In this document: piece after piece, positions 20,172 to 29,048 of the stretch
Numbering within the stretch: position 1 is the first letter of the stretch
Layout of the letters: each line of letters opens with the position of its first letter
NCBI RefSeq assembly: GCF_003416895.1
Contig: NZ_QVIO01000001.1
Location: 310,001 to 374,000, forward strand
Source of the DNA: Duganella sp. BJB476
GTDB lineage: Bacteria > Pseudomonadota > Gammaproteobacteria > Burkholderiales > Burkholderiaceae_D
Length of the DNA stretch: 64,000 bases
Direction of reading: 5' to 3'
Notes under the pieces: generated by a model
What the model was told of the DNA's origin: nothing
Databases searched by the model: none
Seen by the model: the letters and a program-made list of their open reading frames with translations, nothing else
Position numbers and translations under genes: made by a program

Positions 20172-22751
20172 ATGACGAAACAAACCGCTCATGCAGCCGC
20201 TGTCGCCGCCATCGATACCCCGACGGCGAAGTCCGCCCACGGCCTGGTGCCGGTGGTGGGCATCGGCGCGTCCGCGGGCGGCCTCGATCCGATCTGCGAA
20301 TTCCTGGTCAGCGTGCCGCCGGCCAGCGGCTTCGCCTATGTTGTCGTGCAGCACCTCGATCCGACCCACAAGGCCATGCTGCCGGAGCTGCTGCAGCGGG
20401 TCACGCGCATGCGGGTGCACGAGATCGAGGACGGCATGCCGGTCGAAGCCGACCATGTGTATGTGATCCCGCCCGGCCATGACCTCGGATTCGACGGCGC
20501 CGATTTCGCCGTGCTGCCCGCTTCCGGTGCGCGCGGCCACCACTTCCCGATCGACAGCTTCTTCCACGCGCTGGCCGCGCGCAGCCGCGAGCATGCGGTG
20601 GCCGTGATATTTTCCGGCATGGGCGCCGACGGTACACGGGGCATGGCCGCGGTGCGCGAGGCCGGCGGCCTGACGCTGGCGCAGCAGCCGGCGTCGGCGC
20701 GCTTCGATCCCATGCCGCTCAGCGCCATCGCCGCCGATCTGGTCGACATCGTGGCGCTGCCGGGCGAGATGGCGGCGCTGGTGATCAGCTGGTGGAGCAG
20801 CCACGAATCCAGCTTGCCGGCCCAGGCGATCGCCCAGCGCGACGCGCTGCGCCAGCTGTTCCAGCTGCTGCTCAAGCAGACCGGCGCCAATTTTTCCGAC
20901 TACAAGCTGAGCACTGTGCTGCGCCGCATCGAGCGCCGCATGAAGGTGCGCCAGTGCCAGACGCTGGCCGATTATGTCGTCTTCCTGCGCGCCAATCCGG
21001 CCGAGGTCGAGCTGCTGTTCAAGGAACTGCTGATCGGTGTGACCAACTTCTTCCGCGACCCCAAGGTGTGGGACTATCTGATGGCGACCGCGCTGCCGCA
21101 GCTGCTGGAGGCGCACCCCGACGGCGCCGCCTTCAAGGCCTGGGTGCCGGCCTGCTCGACCGGCGAAGAGGCATATTCGCTGGCGATCGCCTTCAACGAG
21201 GTGCTGGAGCGGCTGCGGCCGGCGGCGCGCTACACGCTGCAAATCTTCGCCACCGATCTTGATGACGACGCCATCGAGCGCGCACGCCTGGGCGTGTTCG
21301 GCGACGGCGTCGAGGCGGAAATGCCGCCGGAACTGCTGCAACGCTACTTCATGCCGGCCGAGAAGGGCGGCTACCGCGTCCGCAAAGATGTGCGCAACAC
21401 CATCATCTTCGCACGCCAGAACATCATTTCCGATCCGCCGTTCACCAAGCTCGATATACTGTGTTGTCGCAACCTGCTGATTTATTTCACGGCCAAATTG
21501 CAGGAGCAGCTGATCCCGCTGTTCCACTATGCGCTGAAGCCGGAGGGACTGCTGATGCTGGGCAGCGCCGACACGCCCGGCAATTTTCACGAGCTGTTCG
21601 CGCCGGCAACCAGCGCGGGGCGCATTTACCGGCGCCTGGATGCGTCCATCCACCGCGTCGCCAATTATTTTCCGACCCGCGTCAACACCGCGTCGATTTC
21701 CACCGCCAGCGAACCTCAGCCATCATCCATGAACGGTAACCTCCAAACCCAGGTCGAACAGCAGCTGCTCAAGAAGCACACGCCGGCCGCCGTGCTGCTC
21801 AACGCCCATGGCGACATCCTGTACATCCACGGCCGCACCGGCGCCTACCTGGAGCCGGCCGCCGGCAAGGCCAACTGGAACATTCATGCGATGGCGCGCG
21901 AGGGCCTGCGGCACGAGCTGGCCGACCTGCTCAAGCGCGCGAGCCAGGGCGAAGGCCAGATCACCGTGCGCGGCCTGATCCAGCGCGACGACGCCGGCAA
22001 GCCCTTGCAGGCGCTGGAACTGACGGCCGAGCCCATGCCTGGCGAAGGCCCGCTGGCCGGCACCGTCCTGCTGACGCTGGCCGGCGCGCCGCTGCCGCCG
22101 GAAAAGCGCCGCATCCGCACCAGCAATCCGCAGTTGCTGGAACTGGAGCAGCAGCTGGCGCAGGCGCGGCTGGAGATCCAGGCGGTGTGCGCCGAGATGC
22201 AGACCTCGCGCGAGGAGCTCAAGTCGGCCAACGAGGAGCTCCAGTCCACCAACGAGGAACTGCAATCGGCCAACGAGGAACTGACCACCTCCAAGGAAGA
22301 GATGCAATCGCTGAACGAGGAGCTGTACACCGTCAACGCCGAGCTGCAATCGAAGGTCGACGACCTGTCGGTGGTGAACGGCGACATGAAGAATCTGCTC
22401 AACAGCACCGACGTCGCCACCATCTTCCTCGACGGCGAGCTGCGCATCCGCCGCTTCACGGACCAGAGCAAGCAGATCTACAAGCTGATACCGGGCGACG
22501 TGCACCGGCCGCTGAGCGACATCGTCAACGATTTGCAGTATCCCGAGCTGGAGGACGACGCGCGCGAAGTGCTGCGCACGCTGATATTCCGCGAACGCCA
22601 GATCCCCACCAATAGCGGCGGCTGGTACACGGTGCGCATCATGCCTTACCGGACCGTGGACAATGTGATCGATGGTGTTGTCGTCACCTTCATCAACATC
22701 ACCGAGTCGAAGCTGCTGGAGGCTCAGCTGCGTTCGATGCAGAAAGGATAG
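20172..22751 (+). CDS. CheB/CheR fusion protein with coiled coil and PAS domain
   Basis: An 859-residue chemosensory-type fusion. The CheB methylesterase (about 20-210) has its triad intact: S34 in GASAGG, H61 in VQHLDP, D153 in GMGADG. No receiver domain precedes it. The CheR N- and C-domains follow (about 230-500), with GVTNFFRDP, the SAM-binding PACSTGEEAYSLA and DILCCRNLLIYF. Then comes a heptad coiled coil rich in NEEL/ANEELQ repeats (about 660-740) and a PAS-like C-terminus. ATG 20172 was chosen over an upstream ATG as the family N-terminus. A kinase gene follows 7 nt downstream; no chemoreceptor is nearby, so the substrate is unclear. Confidence 0.92.
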   Translation: MTKQTAHAAAVAAIDTPTAKSAHGLVPVVGIGASAGGLDPICEFLVSVPPASGFAYVVVQHLDPTHKAMLPELLQRVTRMRVHEIEDGMPVEADHVYVIPPGHDLGFDGADFAVLPASGARGHHFPIDSFFHALAARSREHAVAVIFSGMGADGTRGMAAVREAGGLTLAQQPASARFDPMPLSAIAADLVDIVALPGEMAALVISWWSSHESSLPAQAIAQRDALRQLFQLLLKQTGANFSDYKLSTVLRRIERRMKVRQCQTLADYVVFLRANPAEVELLFKELLIGVTNFFRDPKVWDYLMATALPQLLEAHPDGAAFKAWVPACSTGEEAYSLAIAFNEVLERLRPAARYTLQIFATDLDDDAIERARLGVFGDGVEAEMPPELLQRYFMPAEKGGYRVRKDVRNTIIFARQNIISDPPFTKLDILCCRNLLIYFTAKLQEQLIPLFHYALKPEGLLMLGSADTPGNFHELFAPATSAGRIYRRLDASIHRVANYFPTRVNTASISTASEPQPSSMNGNLQTQVEQQLLKKHTPAAVLLNAHGDILYIHGRTGAYLEPAAGKANWNIHAMAREGLRHELADLLKRASQGEGQITVRGLIQRDDAGKPLQALELTAEPMPGEGPLAGTVLLTLAGAPLPPEKRRIRTSNPQLLELEQQLAQARLEIQAVCAEMQTSREELKSANEELQSTNEELQSANEELTTSKEEMQSLNEELYTVNAELQSKVDDLSVVNGDMKNLLNSTDVATIFLDGELRIRRFTDQSKQIYKLIPGDVHRPLSDIVNDLQYPELEDDAREVLRTLIFRERQIPTNSGGWYTVRIMPYRTVDNVIDGVVVTFINITESKLLEAQLRSMQKG

Positions 22752-22758
22752 GATTAGC

Positions 22759-24504
22759 ATGAAAAAGCGCCAGCGCCCCGAACTCGATCCCGTCCAGCTG
22801 CGTGAGATCGCCGAACAGACGGTGGCGGCGCTGCCGAAAGTGAAGCCGCCGGCGGACGGCGCCGGCAGCGATGAACTCAAGCGCTGGCATGAACTCCAGG
22901 TCAGCCAGATCGAGCTGGATATGCAGAACCTGGCGCTGGCCGAGTTGCAGATTGAGCGCGACCTGGCCGAGGAGGGCCGCGACAGCTACGCCGCGCTGTA
23001 CGACCAGGCGCCGGCCGGCTACCTGTCGCTCGATGCCGACGGCCGCATCACGCGCGCCAACCAGGCCGCCGCCGTGCTGCTGGCGCGCCCGATGTCCGAG
23101 CTGGCGGGCCGGCGCTTCGAGCAGTTCGTGGCGCCGCAGTCGCAGGCGCTGTTGCGCGGCTTCCTGCTCGACCTGCTCGACAGCGGCGGGCGCGGAGTGC
23201 TGGAAGCGCCGCTGTTCGATTCCTACACCCGCAGCGCCATGCGCGGACTGCGCCAGGTCCGCATCGAAGCCAATATGGATGCGGCGGGGCGCTCCTGCCG
23301 CATGATCCTGACCGACATCGGCACCGAAGATGTGCGCGAGGATGCGCGGCGGCGCGCCTTCCAGGTACTCGACAGCATCAACGAGGCGGTGCTGGTGTGC
23401 GACGCCGAACAGAACATCGTCTTCGTCAATCCCGCCTTCACCACGCTGACCGGCTACGCGGTGGAGGAGGCGCTGGGTCGCAATCCGCGCTTCCTGGGCC
23501 GGCCCGGCGCCCATCCGGTCGGCTATCACGCGGAGGCGCTGCGCTGCCTGCGCAGCTACGGCAAATGGCAGGGTGAGGTGTACAACCGGCGGCGCGACGG
23601 CACGCCGTATGTGGCCTCGATGTCGCTGACGGTGGTGCGCGACGACGACGGTTCGATCAGTCATTTCATCGGCGTGTTCTCCGACGTCACGGCGCGCCAG
23701 CAGGCCGAGGCGGCGTTGCTGAAGCTGTCGCGCGAGCTCGATGCGCGGGTGGCGGCGCGCACCGCCGAACTGACCGAGGCCAATCGCCAGCTGATGCTGG
23801 AAGTGGTGGAGCGCAAACGCACCGAGGCGGCGCTGCACGAATCGCGCGAGCAGCTGCGCAAACTGGCCGAGCACATGGAGACGGTCAAGGAAAGCGAACG
23901 TACCCGCATCGCCCGCGACATCCACGACGAGCTGGGACAAAACCTGATGGCGCTGCGTATCGATATCTCCATGCTCAGCGCCCGCACCAGCGAGCGCCAC
24001 GCGCGCCTGCACCAGCGGGTCGACGCGGTGCTGGAGAACGTCGATACCACCATCAGCAGCGTGCGCGGGATCATGAACGAGCTGCGGCCGGCGGTGCTGG
24101 ACCTGGGCTTGCAGGCGGCGCTGGAGTGGCAGGCGGGTGAGTTCCGCAAGCGCAGCGGCCTGGCCTGCGCGCTGACGCTGCCGGAGGATGCGGTGTTTGC
24201 CGCCATCGCGCCGGAGATGGAGATAGTGCTGTTCCGCAGTTTGCAGGAGGCGCTGAGCAATGTGCGGCGCCATGCGGGCGCCAGCCGGGTCGAGGTGCTG
24301 CTGGCGCGGCGCGCCGGCCGGCTGGTGTTCAGCGTCAGCGACAACGGCGTCGGCATCGCGCCGCATAACCGCGACAAGAGCGAGTCGTTCGGCTTGATGG
24401 GCATGGCGCAGCGCGTGGAATCGTTGGGTGGACGGCTCGATATCGGCCAGTACGCGCCGGGGCGCGGCTGCACGCTGACGATGGACTTCGCGCTGCCCGC
24501 GTGA
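22759..24504 (+). CDS. PAS-domain histidine kinase, NarX/DegS type (HisKA_3)
   Basis: A 581-residue cytoplasmic kinase with no membrane helix. An N-terminal coiled segment is followed by a PAS domain (YDQAPAGYLSLDADGRI, about 78-200), a second PAS (LDSINEAVLVCDAEQNIV, about 210-320), and a coiled-coil linker (LDARVAARTAELTEAN). The HisKA_3 box RIARDIHDELGQNLMALR has phospho-acceptor H389. The ATPase has SDNGVGIAP and ESFGLMGMAQRV. This type phosphorylates NarL-family regulators; none is encoded next to it. Start ATG 22759 has AAAGGAT upstream and the gene is coupled to the CheB/CheR gene. Confidence 0.92.
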   Translation: MKKRQRPELDPVQLREIAEQTVAALPKVKPPADGAGSDELKRWHELQVSQIELDMQNLALAELQIERDLAEEGRDSYAALYDQAPAGYLSLDADGRITRANQAAAVLLARPMSELAGRRFEQFVAPQSQALLRGFLLDLLDSGGRGVLEAPLFDSYTRSAMRGLRQVRIEANMDAAGRSCRMILTDIGTEDVREDARRRAFQVLDSINEAVLVCDAEQNIVFVNPAFTTLTGYAVEEALGRNPRFLGRPGAHPVGYHAEALRCLRSYGKWQGEVYNRRRDGTPYVASMSLTVVRDDDGSISHFIGVFSDVTARQQAEAALLKLSRELDARVAARTAELTEANRQLMLEVVERKRTEAALHESREQLRKLAEHMETVKESERTRIARDIHDELGQNLMALRIDISMLSARTSERHARLHQRVDAVLENVDTTISSVRGIMNELRPAVLDLGLQAALEWQAGEFRKRSGLACALTLPEDAVFAAIAPEMEIVLFRSLQEALSNVRRHAGASRVEVLLARRAGRLVFSVSDNGVGIAPHNRDKSESFGLMGMAQRVESLGGRLDIGQYAPGRGCTLTMDFALPA

Positions 24505-24541
24505 AAGGCCATCGGCATGATCAAATCTGAGCGACGTCAGA

Positions 24542-24973
24542 TTAGTCCAACAGAACCGGCCGTAGTCCCTGCGCGGCGCAGTGGCGCAGATAATCCTGTC
24601 TCCGGTCCTGCACGGTAATCCGGCGCAGTACGGAGCCATCCGGCGCCAGGTACTCCACCGCGCCGGTGACCACCACAAAGACCACCAATGGTGTGTCGCC
24701 TATGGCCTGCCACCAGTCGACATTTCCCTCTGGCTCGTACACATAGGCGTGCGGGCCGAGCTGTTCGCCCGTTCCCAGTTGCCGGTACCCTTCCAGATTG
24801 AAGGCGTGCACATGGCCGGTATGCCGGTGCAGCCCCAACTTTACGCCAGGCGCCAGCCGCATCAGTTCCACCCAGCCCGTGTCGCCCGGCAGGAATTGCA
24901 GCGGTTGCGACCATTTTCCTTCCCCTTCAACGATCCACTCGGGGCCCAGCGTTGTGCTTTGTTCGGTTTTCAT
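24542..24973 (-). CDS. Cupin-domain protein, 2,4'-dihydroxyacetophenone dioxygenase-like
   Basis: A 143-residue single-domain cupin. The metal-binding motif is LGLHRHTGHVHAF (H49, H51, H54 and H56) followed by an acidic residue; a second cupin strand motif is near YVYEPEGNVDWW. The whole sequence resembles the 2,4'-dihydroxyacetophenone dioxygenase family of non-haem iron enzymes, but most family members are uncharacterised and no aromatic-catabolism genes lie nearby. It follows the porin gene by 30 nt on the same strand, so the pair is probably one operon opposite a MocR regulator. Confidence 0.78.
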   Translation of the reverse strand: MKTEQSTTLGPEWIVEGEGKWSQPLQFLPGDTGWVELMRLAPGVKLGLHRHTGHVHAFNLEGYRQLGTGEQLGPHAYVYEPEGNVDWWQAIGDTPLVVFVVVTGAVEYLAPDGSVLRRITVQDRRQDYLRHCAAQGLRPVLLD

Positions 24974-25003
24974 GTTCCAGCCTTTCAGAAAAATAATGGG
25001 ACG

Positions 25004-26038
25004 TCAGAAGGTATAGATCAGGCCGCCGTTGACGGTGTGTTGCGTCGCACCGGGGGCCGGCAAGTCTTGCCAGTAGGCCGCCACCGGGAACGCGGCCTCG
25101 CGGCTGTTGCGCACCACGGCGGCCGTGGCCCACAGCGTGAGCGCCGGGGCGAAGCTGTGTTCCCAGCCACCGCTCAACAGCAGGCCGCGAGAGTCGGTCA
25201 CATTGGTGCGCGCGCCGTAGATGCCGAGGCGCAGCAGATCGCGGGCGCCGACCTTGCGGTTGACCCCGGCCCACACATGCTGCATCGACGTGTCGCTGCC
25301 GGCCGCGGCATCGGGCGCGCGCACGATGTTGTAGGCGGCAAACCAGGAGTTGGCGCCTTGCTCATAGCGGGCTCCCACGATCAATTCGCGCGAGGCATCA
25401 AACAGGTCTGACAGATGTCCCTGGCTGTCGCGCGTTTCATCGTAAATCGCGCGGAAATCCAGGCCGCCCCGTTGGTAGCTGAGCACGCCCGCAGTGCTGC
25501 GGCAGGCGCGCTCGCCCACGGTGGTCTGCAAGCCGATGGCTAGGCCGCCAAGCTCTGCGCTGCGATAGCCGACGGTATGGCTCCACGCGTTCCAGCTATG
25601 GCCTTTGGTCAGCGTGGCGGAGCCGGACCAGTTCAGGCCCATCGGATCGATATACCAGACGTCGTTGCTGTAAGCCATGGAGCGGCCGGCTTCCAGCTTG
25701 CCCCAGGTTTTGCTCTCCACGCCGAGCGTGGCATAGCGGCTGAACAGCATGCCGTCGCTGCCGACGGTGCCGGTGGCGGTGTTGAAGCCGCTCTCCAGCC
25801 GGGTGAGCAGTTGCAGGTCGGGCGTCAAGGCTTCGGCCACTTGCATGCCGATCAGGCTGGTGCCCCATTCGCTGTTCGAGGCGCGCACCACGTGCTCGTT
25901 GTTGGCGCCGATGTGGTCGATGTAGGACAGCCCGGCGGTCACCGTGCCGTACAGGACGGGGCCATCCGCGGCGTGGCCGGGCATCGTCGCTATCAGCAGC
26001 GCGGCGCTGGCAATGAGGCGGAGCAGGCGTGATGGCAT
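25004..26038 (-). CDS. Outer-membrane porin, Gram-negative (porin_4/OmpC-like)
   Basis: A 344-residue general porin, normal length for betaproteobacterial trimeric porins. A signal peptide (RLLRLIASAALLIATMPGHA) is followed by the opening strand GPVLYGTVTAGLSYI, the GTSLIGMQVAEAL and LTRLESGFN motifs, and a loop-3 region near SRYATLGVESKTWGKLEAGR. It ends in Tyr-Thr-Phe, the terminal Phe needed for outer-membrane assembly. I chose ATG 26038 because it starts the signal peptide; an upstream in-frame ATG at 26113 adds a non-signal extension. No clear ribosome site is visible. It is divergent from the MocR gene. Confidence 0.85.
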   Translation of the reverse strand: MPSRLLRLIASAALLIATMPGHAADGPVLYGTVTAGLSYIDHIGANNEHVVRASNSEWGTSLIGMQVAEALTPDLQLLTRLESGFNTATGTVGSDGMLFSRYATLGVESKTWGKLEAGRSMAYSNDVWYIDPMGLNWSGSATLTKGHSWNAWSHTVGYRSAELGGLAIGLQTTVGERACRSTAGVLSYQRGGLDFRAIYDETRDSQGHLSDLFDASRELIVGARYEQGANSWFAAYNIVRAPDAAAGSDTSMQHVWAGVNRKVGARDLLRLGIYGARTNVTDSRGLLLSGGWEHSFAPALTLWATAAVVRNSREAAFPVAAYWQDLPAPGATQHTVNGGLIYTF

Positions 26039-26173
26039 GATGTTGGTGAATGAAGTGAAGAGGTGTACAGTGTCGCAAGCTTGGGCAATGGCCAACAGAG
26101 CCAGTCCGGGCAAACTTCAGGGTGCCGGTTGGGACGCTTCCGTACCGGTTTTTTTCAGCCATTACAGGTCCCG

Positions 26174-27619
26174 ATGGAGCCAGTTCTTCCGATTACCCTT
26201 GCGCTGCCGGAGCGTGGCTCCCGGCAAATCCTGCGTTCCATGCACCAGCAGATGCGGACCGCCATCGTCGATGGCCGGCTGTCGGCCGGTTTGCGATTGC
26301 CTGGCTCGCGCACGCTGGCGGAGCAATGCGGCGTGTCGCGCAATTGCGCCATGGCGGTGTACGACTTGCTGCTGAGCGAAGGACTGGTCGCGGCGCGAGC
26401 CGGCGGTGGGACTTTCGTGTCCGATATCTACCTGGCCGATCCGCCCCGCGCGGCGGCAGACCGGACTTCCTTGCTGCTGCCGCGCTGGCGCCACGCACCA
26501 ACCGTGCTGCGGCCGTCGGCGGCCGCGCAGTTCGATTATGATTTTGTGGTGGGCCTGCCCGACACCACCCAGTTCCCGTTCGATACCTGGCGGCGCCTGG
26601 ACGCGCGCTCCTTGCGCCAGCTGGAGCGCGCGCCGGCCGAATATGCAGCGCCGGAAGGACGGGCTGCGCTGCGGGCCGCCATCGCCAAGCATGTGTCGTT
26701 TGCCCGCGCCGTGGCCTGCAGTGGTACCGACGTGCTGGTGACGTCCGGCGCGCAGCAGGCCTTCGATCTGCTGGCGCGCATCTTCATCGAGCCGGGCGTG
26801 ACCAGGGTGGCGATCGAGGATCCGGGCTATCCGCCGTTGCGCTGGGCGCTGGAAAGCTCCGGCGCCGTGCTGGTGCCGGTGCCGGTCGACGCCGAAGGCA
26901 TGGTGGTGGATCGCATTCCGGCCGACGCGCGGCTGATTTGCGTGACGCCGTCCCACCAGTTCCCGATGGGACCGGCCATGTCGCTGCAGCGCCGCATGGC
27001 CTTGCTGGCGTTCGCGCGCGAACATGGCAGCCTGATCATCGAAGACGATTACGATGGTGAGTTCAGCCATTCGTCGCAGCCGCTGGATGCGTTGAAAAGC
27101 CTGGACCGCGCCGACTCGGTGTTTTATGTTGGCACCTTCTCCAAGAGCCTGTTTCCAGGTCTGAGGCTGGGCTATGTCATCGCGCCGGCATGGGCACGCG
27201 CCGCCCTGGTTGGCGCGAAGCAGCGCAGCGACTGGCACGGCGCGGTAGCGGCGCAGGACACGCTGGCGGCCTTCATCGACGATGGCGACCTCGCGCGCCA
27301 TATCCGCAAAATGCGCCAGGTCTACAGCCAGCGCAAGCAGATTCTGGTGCAGGCCTTGCAGCGCCATCTGCCGGGCAAGTTGTCGGTGATCCCGTCCGAA
27401 GGAGGGCTGCATATCGCTGCGCTGCTAGGCGATGAAGACCAGGCCATGCAGGTCGTCGCGGCCGCGGCGGAGGCGGGCATCCGCGTCGAGCCGCTCAGCC
27501 AGTATGCGCTGGCCGCCGCGCCGCCGAACGGGCTGGTGTTTGGACTGGGCCTGATACCCACGCACCTGATCGATCAAGCCGTGCTGCGCCTGACCCTGAG
27601 CCCTCCATCCGGCCAATAA
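26174..27619 (+). CDS. MocR/PdxR-type transcriptional regulator with aminotransferase domain
   Basis: A 481-residue protein in two parts. An N-terminal GntR winged helix (about 12-80) includes LRLPGSRTLAEQCGVSRN and GGGTFV. A C-terminal fold-type I aminotransferase domain carries the PLP lysine K324 in TFSKSLFPGLRLGYV, EDPGYPPLR and DDYDGEFSH. MocR proteins sense PLP or related amines and control vitamin B6, amino-acid or osmolyte genes. It is divergent from the porin-cupin pair across a 135-nt region, so that pair is its most likely target. Confidence 0.9.
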   Translation: MEPVLPITLALPERGSRQILRSMHQQMRTAIVDGRLSAGLRLPGSRTLAEQCGVSRNCAMAVYDLLLSEGLVAARAGGGTFVSDIYLADPPRAAADRTSLLLPRWRHAPTVLRPSAAAQFDYDFVVGLPDTTQFPFDTWRRLDARSLRQLERAPAEYAAPEGRAALRAAIAKHVSFARAVACSGTDVLVTSGAQQAFDLLARIFIEPGVTRVAIEDPGYPPLRWALESSGAVLVPVPVDAEGMVVDRIPADARLICVTPSHQFPMGPAMSLQRRMALLAFAREHGSLIIEDDYDGEFSHSSQPLDALKSLDRADSVFYVGTFSKSLFPGLRLGYVIAPAWARAALVGAKQRSDWHGAVAAQDTLAAFIDDGDLARHIRKMRQVYSQRKQILVQALQRHLPGKLSVIPSEGGLHIAALLGDEDQAMQVVAAAAEAGIRVEPLSQYALAAAPPNGLVFGLGLIPTHLIDQAVLRLTLSPPSGQ

Positions 27620-27658
27620 CGGACAACCTTGCATCGCCTCCCATGGAACTCAAGCACT

Positions 27659-28276
27659 ATGCATATCACAATACTCACCTTTGAAGGTTTCAACGAACTC
27701 GATTCATTTATTGCGCTCGGCATCCTCAATCGCGTTAAGAGGCCGGACTGGCGCGTCTCCATTACTTGCCCAACGACGCGTGTCAAATCAATGAATGGCG
27801 TTGTTCTTGAAGCCCAGGCGCCACTATCTGAGGCAGCTGGCGCCGACGTTGTACTTGTTGGCAGCGGGATACAGACGAGGGAGATAGTGGCGGATTCACG
27901 ATTGATGGCACAACTGAAACTAGACCCTCAACGGCAGTTACTTGGCGCTCAGTGTTCAGGCGCTTTAATTCTGGCTAAGCTTGGATTGCTTGATGCGATT
28001 CCCGCGTGTACAGACTTAACCACTAAGCCGTGGGTACAAGAGGCTGGCGTGAAGGTTCTCAATCAACCTTTCTTCGCACAAGATAATATTGCTACAGCGG
28101 GTGGGTGTTTGGGAGCTCAGTACTTGGCCTGTTGGGTTATTGCGCGCTTGGAAGGCATTGAAGCGGCGAAGGCTGCGATGCACTACGTCGCGCCGGTAGG
28201 GGAAAAAGATGAGTATGTTGAAAGGATGTTACGCAATATCACCCCCTACTTAAACGGTATTAGTGGTGTCAGCTGA
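27659..28276 (+). CDS. DJ-1/PfpI family protein
   Basis: A 205-residue cytoplasmic protein with the DJ-1/PfpI glutamine-amidotransferase-like fold. The nucleophile elbow GAQCSGALIL carries Cys99, and ITILTFEGFNELD gives the first strand with the usual acidic residue (E12 or D13 region). Members act as glyoxalases, deglycases, transcriptional regulators (AraC-type) or proteases; no second domain is present here. It starts an AT-richer patch and is convergent with fosA 18 nt downstream. The start ATG at 27659 follows a GGAACT-like weak site. Confidence 0.85.
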   Translation: MHITILTFEGFNELDSFIALGILNRVKRPDWRVSITCPTTRVKSMNGVVLEAQAPLSEAAGADVVLVGSGIQTREIVADSRLMAQLKLDPQRQLLGAQCSGALILAKLGLLDAIPACTDLTTKPWVQEAGVKVLNQPFFAQDNIATAGGCLGAQYLACWVIARLEGIEAAKAAMHYVAPVGEKDEYVERMLRNITPYLNGISGVS

Positions 28277-28294
28277 CGATGGACTTTGAGCGGA

Positions 28295-28705
28295 TCAAGT
28301 GAAGAATTGCATGCCCTTGTAGGGTCTCTCTTTGCATTCGGCTAGCCGGGAACTCAGGGAGCCTACGTGAGCTTCCAATTGATGGCCATCAGGGTCCAGG
28401 AAATAGAACGAGTCGCCCTCGCTTTGGTTCTGCTGCCATTCAGTCACTCCGTTATTCCTGAGCTTTTGCCTGAATTCCTGGAAGTCCGCTTGCTGGATCG
28501 AAAATGCGTAGTGGGTGTAAGTTGAGGAGCCTTTGGCGCCGTTCGTCTTGTCTAATGACAGGCATAGCCATAGTTCTCCCAGCGTGAGGTAGGCGCCAGT
28601 GTCCCAAGTGGCGGCAGGCCGAAAATTCAGAAGGCGTGAGTAAAAATCGAAGCTACTCGACAGGTCTGTAACGGACAGAGTCAGATGATTAAAACCGGTA
28701 AGCAC
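28295..28705 (-). CDS. fosA: Glutathione transferase FosA (fosfomycin resistance)
   Basis: A 136-residue VOC-fold metalloenzyme that opens the fosfomycin epoxide with glutathione. Ligands sit at the family positions: H7 in [10 protein letters not shown]65 in YTHYAF and E111 in QLEAHVG. The potassium/fosfomycin-binding loop [16 protein letters not shown] is intact, and the C-terminal ERPYKGMQF matches. I place the start at GTG 28705 because GAGG sits 6 nt upstream and the family begins M-L-T-G; ATG 28717 would add four residues without a ribosome site. It lies in an AT-richer patch, so it was probably acquired. Functional resistance is inferred, not shown. Confidence 0.88.
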   Translation of the reverse strand: MLTGFNHLTLSVTDLSSSFDFYSRLLNFRPAATWDTGAYLTLGELWLCLSLDKTNGAKGSSTYTHYAFSIQQADFQEFRQKLRNNGVTEWQQNQSEGDSFYFLDPDGHQLEAHVGSLSSRLAECKERPYKGMQFFT

Positions 28706-28778
28706 TAAAGACCTCATGCGGGCTTGAAAGATGCTATCTTATCAAATTGGCAGCTCTGATTACTGTGGAGAGAGAACA

Positions 28779-28982
28779 ATGGTGGTGGCGAAATCGTGTG
28801 CGGAATGTGGCAATCATGAGCATTTCTCGAGGGAAGTCGCTCCTGGGGAGCTACTCCCGGTGGGTGGTCTCCATGGCGCTAAATACCGAGTCGTTGTCTG
28901 CGGAGCTTGTGGATTTACTCGATGGTTCGTCGCGGAGCGATTTCTGCCGCTTGTGAAAGAAAAATTTGAAGCATTAGAGTGA
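28779..28982 (+). CDS. Small zinc-ribbon protein
   Basis: A 67-residue protein with two CxxC pairs (C7/C10 and C41/C44) flanking a short beta segment; the second pair reads CGACGFTRWFV. This is a zinc-ribbon arrangement, common in small cytoplasmic proteins of unassigned role. GGAGAG precedes the ATG at good distance. It is divergent from fosA and lies in the AT-richer patch. It might continue into the next gene as an operon. Confidence 0.7.
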   Translation: MVVAKSCAECGNHEHFSREVAPGELLPVGGLHGAKYRVVVCGACGFTRWFVAERFLPLVKEKFEALE

Positions 28983-29048
28983 ATTGAGCTCGAAGCCCAA
29001 CTGGCCTCGTCCCGATGCCGATTGGCGATATTTTATTACCTTGTTTTG

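Noticed and set aside
24524..24543. Hairpin AATCTGA-GCGACG-TCAGATT between the kinase and the cupin gene
   Set aside because: The 7-bp stem is AT-rich and has no T-run on either strand; it might be a weak bidirectional terminator but the evidence is thin.
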